Assembly: GCF_900176355.1 (NCBI RefSeq)
Contig: NZ_FWXI01000002.1
Location: forward strand, 150,788-214,787
DNA: 64,000 nucleotides
Direction: 5' to 3'
Source: Sporomusa malonica
GTDB taxonomy: Bacteria; Bacillota; Negativicutes; Sporomusales; Sporomusaceae
Numbering within the stretch: position 1 is the first letter of the stretch; the number at the start of each line of letters is the position of its first letter. Positions 60,537 to 64,000 of this stretch are shown here, in pieces. Under the pieces are notes generated by a model. The model searched no databases and was not told the origin of the DNA. It saw only the letters and a list, made by a program, of their open reading frames with translations. The translations under genes were made by a program, and so were the position numbers.

Positions 60537-60770
60537 ATGCTTGCTCTTACCCGCAAAATCGGCGAACGCATTATTGTCGATGATAATATTATATTTACCG
60601 TTGTAGATATTAAAGGTGATAATGTACGCTTGGCAATTGAAGCTCCGAAAGAAATAAAAATTTACCGTGGTGAGATCTATGAGGCTATTATAAATGAAAA
60701 CAAACAGTCAGCCAGCCCGGTTAATCTGAATAATATGGATATGCTGAAGGGCATAAAGACTTTTAAGTAG
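60537..60770 (+). CDS. csrA: Carbon storage regulator CsrA
   Basis: 77 residues. MLALTRKIGERIIVDDNI, VVDIKGDNVRLAIEAPKE, IYRGEIYEAI. RNA-binding homodimer. The C-terminal tail (KQSASPVNLNNMDMLKG) is slightly longer than in E. coli. Target is probably the flagellin leader at 63.8 kb. ATG 60537 after AAGGGGGG; the longer frame from 60408 overlaps fliW and is rejected. Confidence 0.95.
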   Translation: MLALTRKIGERIIVDDNIIFTVVDIKGDNVRLAIEAPKEIKIYRGEIYEAIINENKQSASPVNLNNMDMLKGIKTFK

Positions 60771-60795
60771 GACGCTGAGGCGTCCTTTATTTTTA
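60769..60795 (+). terminator. Terminator after csrA
   Basis: AGGACGC / GCGTCCT stem, 4-base loop, then TTATTTTT. Confidence 0.85.
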
Positions 60796-60803
60796 AAAAA
60801 CCC

Positions 60804-60831
60804 TAAAGAATTTTCTCAGTCTTGCGATAAT
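60804..60831 (+). promoter_or_regulatory. Sigma-28-type promoter before flaG
   Basis: TAAA (60804-60807), 16 bases, GCGATAAT (60824-60831), near the sigma-D consensus TAAA-N15/16-GCCGATAT. The flagellin promoter (63667-63694) has the same spacing. Confidence 0.7.
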
Positions 60832-60865
60832 ATACATAGAGAAGTTGCAAATTGGGGTGTTAATT

Positions 60866-61222
60866 ATGGAAGTAAACACAGGTACAGCTGTAACCTATCC
60901 TTCGATCAAAACAGTAGGTAGTAGTCTTACTGAGCAAGCTTCTACTGAAGTAGGGGTCAAGAATCCAGATAACATCAAATCTAATGCTGAAGATATTAAT
61001 AAAGAAGATCTGTCCAAAATGACAGGTGAACTTAACAAGTTTATGCAGCTGATAAATGCTGATTTAAAATTTGTTTTGCACGAAAAAACGCATCGAATGA
61101 TTGTCCAGGTAGTTGATAGCAAGGAACAGAAAGTTTTGAAAGAGTTTCCGCCGCATGAACTGCTTGATACGATTGCCGCAATTCAAGAATACGTGGGAGT
61201 TTTACTAGATAAAAAAGTCTAG
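60866..61222 (+). CDS. flaG: FlaG-family protein
   Basis: 118 residues. A disordered N-terminus (1-45), then LNKFMQLINADLKFVLHEKTHRMIVQVVD and KVLKEFPPHELLDTIAAIQEYVGVLLD, the FlaG domain signature. Limits filament length in some species. ATG 60866; the upstream TTG frame starts in the promoter. It precedes fliD by 21 bases. Confidence 0.88.
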   Translation: MEVNTGTAVTYPSIKTVGSSLTEQASTEVGVKNPDNIKSNAEDINKEDLSKMTGELNKFMQLINADLKFVLHEKTHRMIVQVVDSKEQKVLKEFPPHELLDTIAAIQEYVGVLLDKKV

Positions 61223-61243
61223 TGAACGATGGAGGGGATTAAA

Positions 61244-62743
61244 ATGGCAATACGCACTTACGGACTGAGTGGATCTGGGATGGACGTCGACCAATTGGTC
61301 AAAGACCTAATGAAAGCCCAACGAACTCGTTATGATACTCTGGTGCAGAAAAAGACCCAGACGGAATGGAAAAAAGCGGATTATAATACCATGTACACGA
61401 CTATCAACGACTTCCGCAATACTGTTTTTAACTATAAGATGAGCAACACAGTGTCACCTAAACTGACGACTTCGTCTGATGAATCAGTCGCTAAGGTAAC
61501 TGCTATTGCAGACGCTGCTAACATTAGCCATAGTCTTGTTGTTACTCAATTAGCTGAAGGAGTAACCTTAACGAGCGCAGGCCCAGACAACACAGGCACA
61601 GCTGATGACACGATTACCACTGGTGCGTCCAAAGATACTCTTGCTAACCAATTTACAGGCTTAAGCGGTACATTTAAGATAAAAATCACCAATGGCACAT
61701 CGTCAAAAGAAATATCTATAGATACCAGCCAAAGCATAATGCAGGTTGTCAGTGATATTAACAGTGCCGGTATTAATGTAAAAGCAAACTATGATACAAC
61801 ACTTGACCGTTTTTTCCTATCTACTACCAACACTGGCGCATCAACAACGCTTGATTTTACAGGAAGTGACCTTGCCGGACTGGATTTTCTGGAAGATAAT
61901 CTTAAGCTAGATGTTAATCCGGCTAATAATAAGGGACAAGACGCTAAGCTTACATTAGATGGTGCCATGATAACTCAGGCAACGAACACATTTAGCATTT
62001 CTGGATTAACCTATAATCTTCAGGGAGCAGGGACAACAACGATTGCTGTCAAGCCTGATAATGAGAAAACAATCGCCAACGTTAAAGCTTTTGTTGAGGC
62101 TTATAACAATACTTTAAGCAAAATCAACGCTGAACTGACCGAAGATCGCTACAAAGATTATTTGCCACTCACTGATGACGAAAAGCAAGCTATGAGCGAA
62201 AGCCAAATAACAGCTTGGGAAGCAAAGGCCAAGAGTGGCTCTTTGCGCCGTAACTCCACTCTCCAAGACGCAGTCAGCAAAATGCGCAGTGCTATTTACA
62301 ATCCTGTTGCTGGTCTAACCGGAAAGTACACCAGCCTTTCATCATTGGGCATAACTACAGGTGACTATTCCGAGAACGGTAAGCTATATGTTAATGATAC
62401 TAAACTTAAAGAAGCCATCGAAGCTGACCCCGACATTATCAATAAAATGTTTACTACGACTAGTGATTCCACCAGCGGACAAGGGATTGCCGTTCGTTTA
62501 TATGACACTCTAAAAACAACTATGGATAAAATTGGGACCGAAGCTGGATATTCTGCTGGGATCAGCGGTGATACAGAGAGTACGCTGGCTAAGTTAATCA
62601 GAGACTATGATAAGCAGATGACTACTCTTGCTGACCGGCTTGATGATATGGAAGAGAGTTATTACAACAAATTCAACGCCATGGAAATAGCCTTGAGCAA
62701 GTTGAGTCAGCAGAGCAGCTGGCTGACTTCGCAGTTAGGTTAG
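61244..62743 (+). CDS. fliD: Flagellar filament cap protein FliD
   Basis: 499 residues. N-terminal SGSGMDVDQLVKDLMKAQRTRYDTLVQKKTQTEWKKADY, C-terminal coiled coil (LIRDYDKQMTTLADRLDDMEESYYNKFNAMEIALSKL, then SSWLTSQLG). Middle contains beta-rich D2/D3-like segments. Caps the growing filament. Start 61244 follows GGAGGGGAT. Confidence 0.94.
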   Translation: MAIRTYGLSGSGMDVDQLVKDLMKAQRTRYDTLVQKKTQTEWKKADYNTMYTTINDFRNTVFNYKMSNTVSPKLTTSSDESVAKVTAIADAANISHSLVVTQLAEGVTLTSAGPDNTGTADDTITTGASKDTLANQFTGLSGTFKIKITNGTSSKEISIDTSQSIMQVVSDINSAGINVKANYDTTLDRFFLSTTNTGASTTLDFTGSDLAGLDFLEDNLKLDVNPANNKGQDAKLTLDGAMITQATNTFSISGLTYNLQGAGTTTIAVKPDNEKTIANVKAFVEAYNNTLSKINAELTEDRYKDYLPLTDDEKQAMSESQITAWEAKAKSGSLRRNSTLQDAVSKMRSAIYNPVAGLTGKYTSLSSLGITTGDYSENGKLYVNDTKLKEAIEADPDIINKMFTTTSDSTSGQGIAVRLYDTLKTTMDKIGTEAGYSAGISGDTESTLAKLIRDYDKQMTTLADRLDDMEESYYNKFNAMEIALSKLSQQSSWLTSQLG

Positions 62744-62783
62744 TTGGGTTACTATTCCCACGCATTTAGAGGAGGATTTATAC

Positions 62784-63176
62784 ATGAATACTGCCAATAT
62801 GGCTAATGCCTATAAACATCAGCAGATAATGACCGCATCGCCTGAAGAACTGACGTTAATGCTCTACAATGGGGCTCTTCGGTTTATTGCTGAAAGCATG
62901 CAGGCTATTGACCATGGCAATATGGAAAAAGCCCATAATTCTAATTTGCGGGTACAGGCTATCATCCGCGAATTTATGGCGACTTTAGACATGCAATATG
63001 AAATTTCGCAAGGCTATAATAAGCTTTATGACTATATCGAATATTGCCTAATTCAGGCCAATCTAAAAAAGGACAAAGCGCGGCTAGAAGAAGCTAGAAA
63101 CGTGCTCCAAGAGTTGCGGGATACCTGGGTTCAGGCCATGAAATCGGCTAAGATGCAGAGAACGGTTGCACGGTAA
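62784..63176 (+). CDS. fliS: Flagellin chaperone FliS
   Basis: 130 residues, four-helix bundle. ANAYKHQQIMTASPEELTLMLYNGALRFI, KAHNSNLRVQAIIREFMATL, LYDYIEYCLIQANLKKD. Prevents premature flagellin polymerisation. The stop overlaps the next gene's start (TAATG). Confidence 0.95.
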   Translation: MNTANMANAYKHQQIMTASPEELTLMLYNGALRFIAESMQAIDHGNMEKAHNSNLRVQAIIREFMATLDMQYEISQGYNKLYDYIEYCLIQANLKKDKARLEEARNVLQELRDTWVQAMKSAKMQRTVAR

Positions 63177-63523
63177 TGACCATACAACAAGGGAGTCGGA
63201 CAGCCAGTCAACTTTGGCAGGAATATGCCTTTTTAACCAGGGAAATGGCCAAGATACTATTGAAACAAGACTTGGAGTTGTTTTTAGAGCTTGTGGATCA
63301 GCGGGAACGGATTCAGGTCACTATTACAGCTTTGCCGGAAGATGATTTTAAAACAACCGCTGCAGGGCAAAACTTGATCGCAACAATCAGTAGCCAGAAC
63401 AAAACAATCGTTGATGCCTTGCAGCGCCTATACAATAACAGTAAGCACCGTAGCCAGGTAGCTCGTGCCTATGACAGTCTGGGGACAGGTTATACAGGTG
63501 TCCGCATGGATCGTGAGAGTTAA
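63176..63523 (+). CDS. fliT: FliT-like flagellar chaperone
   Basis: 115 residues, helical. WQEYAFLTREMAKILLKQDLELFLELVDQRERIQ, and a C-terminal helix (ALQRLYNNSKHRSQVARAYD). Family similarity is weak as usual, but position after fliS and size fit FliT, the FliD chaperone. Confidence 0.75.
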   Translation: MTIQQGSRTASQLWQEYAFLTREMAKILLKQDLELFLELVDQRERIQVTITALPEDDFKTTAAGQNLIATISSQNKTIVDALQRLYNNSKHRSQVARAYDSLGTGYTGVRMDRES

Positions 63524-63666
63524 GAGTGCCAAATGCTACCAACTTACTAGCAAAGCGAAGGTAGTAGAGTAATCTTATTTTTATTATAACTAGATGAAAA
63601 CTACAGGTATAGCGAGGAATATCTAATAATAGGAATTTATTTATGACAAATGACACATTATGAGCT

Positions 63667-63694
63667 TAAGCTATAAGCTCATCTATCCGATAAT
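63667..63694 (+). promoter_or_regulatory. Sigma-28-type flagellin promoter
   Basis: TAAG (63667-63670), 16 bases, CCGATAAT (63687-63694). An inverted repeat ATGAGCTT...AAGCTCAT overlaps the -35 side. A tandem octamer AGCTTAGT, AGCTTAGT, AGCCTAAG follows (63707-63730). About 120 bases of leader precede the start codon. Confidence 0.7.
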
Positions 63695-63772
63695 ATATTT
63701 AGAACAAGCTTAGTAGCTTAGTAGCCTAAGCCGGCCGGATAGGAGAACTGCTACTAAATTTTCAATCAGCCG

Positions 63773-63805
63773 GGCATGGATGCCTGGTATGAAAAATCAA
63801 GGAGG
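63773..63805 (+). promoter_or_regulatory. Two CsrA-type GGA sites in the flagellin leader
   Basis: CATGGATG (63775-63782) with GGA in the loop of a GGCA-TGGA-TGCC hairpin, and CAAGGAGG (63798-63805) overlapping the ribosome site. Both fit the CsrA core CA-N-GGA-N-G, with the GGA cores 23 bases apart. The pair mirrors the Bacillus hag leader. Confidence 0.65.
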
Positions 63806-63815
63806 AGAAAATACT

Positions 63816-64000
63816 ATGATTATCAATCACAACATGGCATCCCTGAACACCCTGCGTCAAATGGGTGTTAATGAAAAGGCTACTTCCAACTCGTTAGAGA
63901 AACTGTCTTCTGGTCTTCGCATTAATCGCGCTGGTGATGATGCAGCTGGCCTGGCAATCTCCGAAAAAATGCGTGGTCAGATTCGTGGTTTGGATCAAGC
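63816..64000 (+). CDS. hag: Flagellin (3' end outside window)
   Basis: The first 61 codons are present. [54 protein letters not shown] is the conserved flagellin D0/D1 N-terminus. Ribosome site AAGGAGGAG. Surface-exposed domain outside the window, so whether it is glycosylated by the nonulosonate made in this window cannot be read here. Confidence 0.95.
   Translation, partial: MIINHNMASLNTLRQMGVNEKATSNSLEKLSSGLRINRAGDDAAGLAISEKMRGQIRGLDQ

Noticed and set aside
1..64000. CRISPR arrays, tRNA or rRNA genes, prophage or intact insertion sequences
   Set aside because: I saw no regularly spaced direct repeats, no cloverleaf or ribosomal sequence, and no transposase, integrase or phage structural genes.

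Overview
The window looks like a chromosomal segment from a diderm, motile member of the Firmicutes, most likely Negativicutes (Sporomusa/Pelosinus-like). The flagellar genes follow the Bacillus order (comFC, yvyF, flgM, flgN, flgK, flgL, DUF6470, fliW, csrA, then flaG, fliD, fliS, fliT, flagellin), and a sigma/DUF1659/DUF2922/YvrJ group typical of Firmicutes is present. Yet there are also outer-membrane components: a Wza-type export protein and a Wzi-type beta-barrel with an SLH-like N-terminus. The taxonomic call is inference from gene content, not from a marker gene.

Layout. 0-5.9 kb: sugar-nucleotide supply (manC, entered mid-gene; manB; galU; pgi), with two copies of a palindromic intergenic repeat flanking galU. 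6.1-8.0 kb: a regulatory region with two paralogous ~70-residue proteins around a GAF-LuxR regulator, a partial second copy of the cassette, and a repeated operator-like motif. 8.1-39.8 kb: a large exopolysaccharide locus: export protein, Wzz co-polymerase, tyrosine kinase, CapD-type dehydratase, a decayed second dehydratase fragment, initiating phosphoglycosyltransferase, glycosyltransferases, Wzx, Wzy, and a complete legionaminic-acid-type nonulosonate module (legB, legC, ptmE-like, legH, legI, legG, legF). The module is interleaved with two pairs of Gfo/Idh/MocA oxidoreductases and is followed by two UDP-sugar dehydrogenase/epimerase pairs, a deacetylase and an acyltransferase. The stretch from about 13.4 to 32.4 kb is visibly more AT-rich than its surroundings.

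39.9-42.4 kb: three consecutive HepT/MntA (HEPN/minimal nucleotidyltransferase) toxin-antitoxin pairs, the third in reversed gene order. 42.5-46.9 kb: VanZ-like protein, Wzi-like outer-membrane protein (minus strand), CpsB/YwqE phosphatase that would oppose the kinase at 10.3 kb, an orphan NarL-type regulator and a small membrane protein. 47-51.4 kb: a ComK-like gene preceded by an excellent LexA (SOS) box, an ABC-F ATPase, the sigma/DUF1659/DUF2922/YvrJ group, and a 47-residue membrane protein. 51.5-64 kb: recD2, comFC, an HD-GYP gene on the minus strand, then the late flagellar genes, ending inside a flagellin gene.

How it fits together: manC/manB/galU/pgi feed GDP- and UDP-sugars to the exopolysaccharide locus. 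The kinase/phosphatase pair and co-polymerase would control chain length and export. The flagellin leader shows a sigma-28-type promoter and two CsrA-type GGA sites, matching the fliW-csrA pair upstream. I saw no rRNA, tRNA, CRISPR array or intact insertion sequence.
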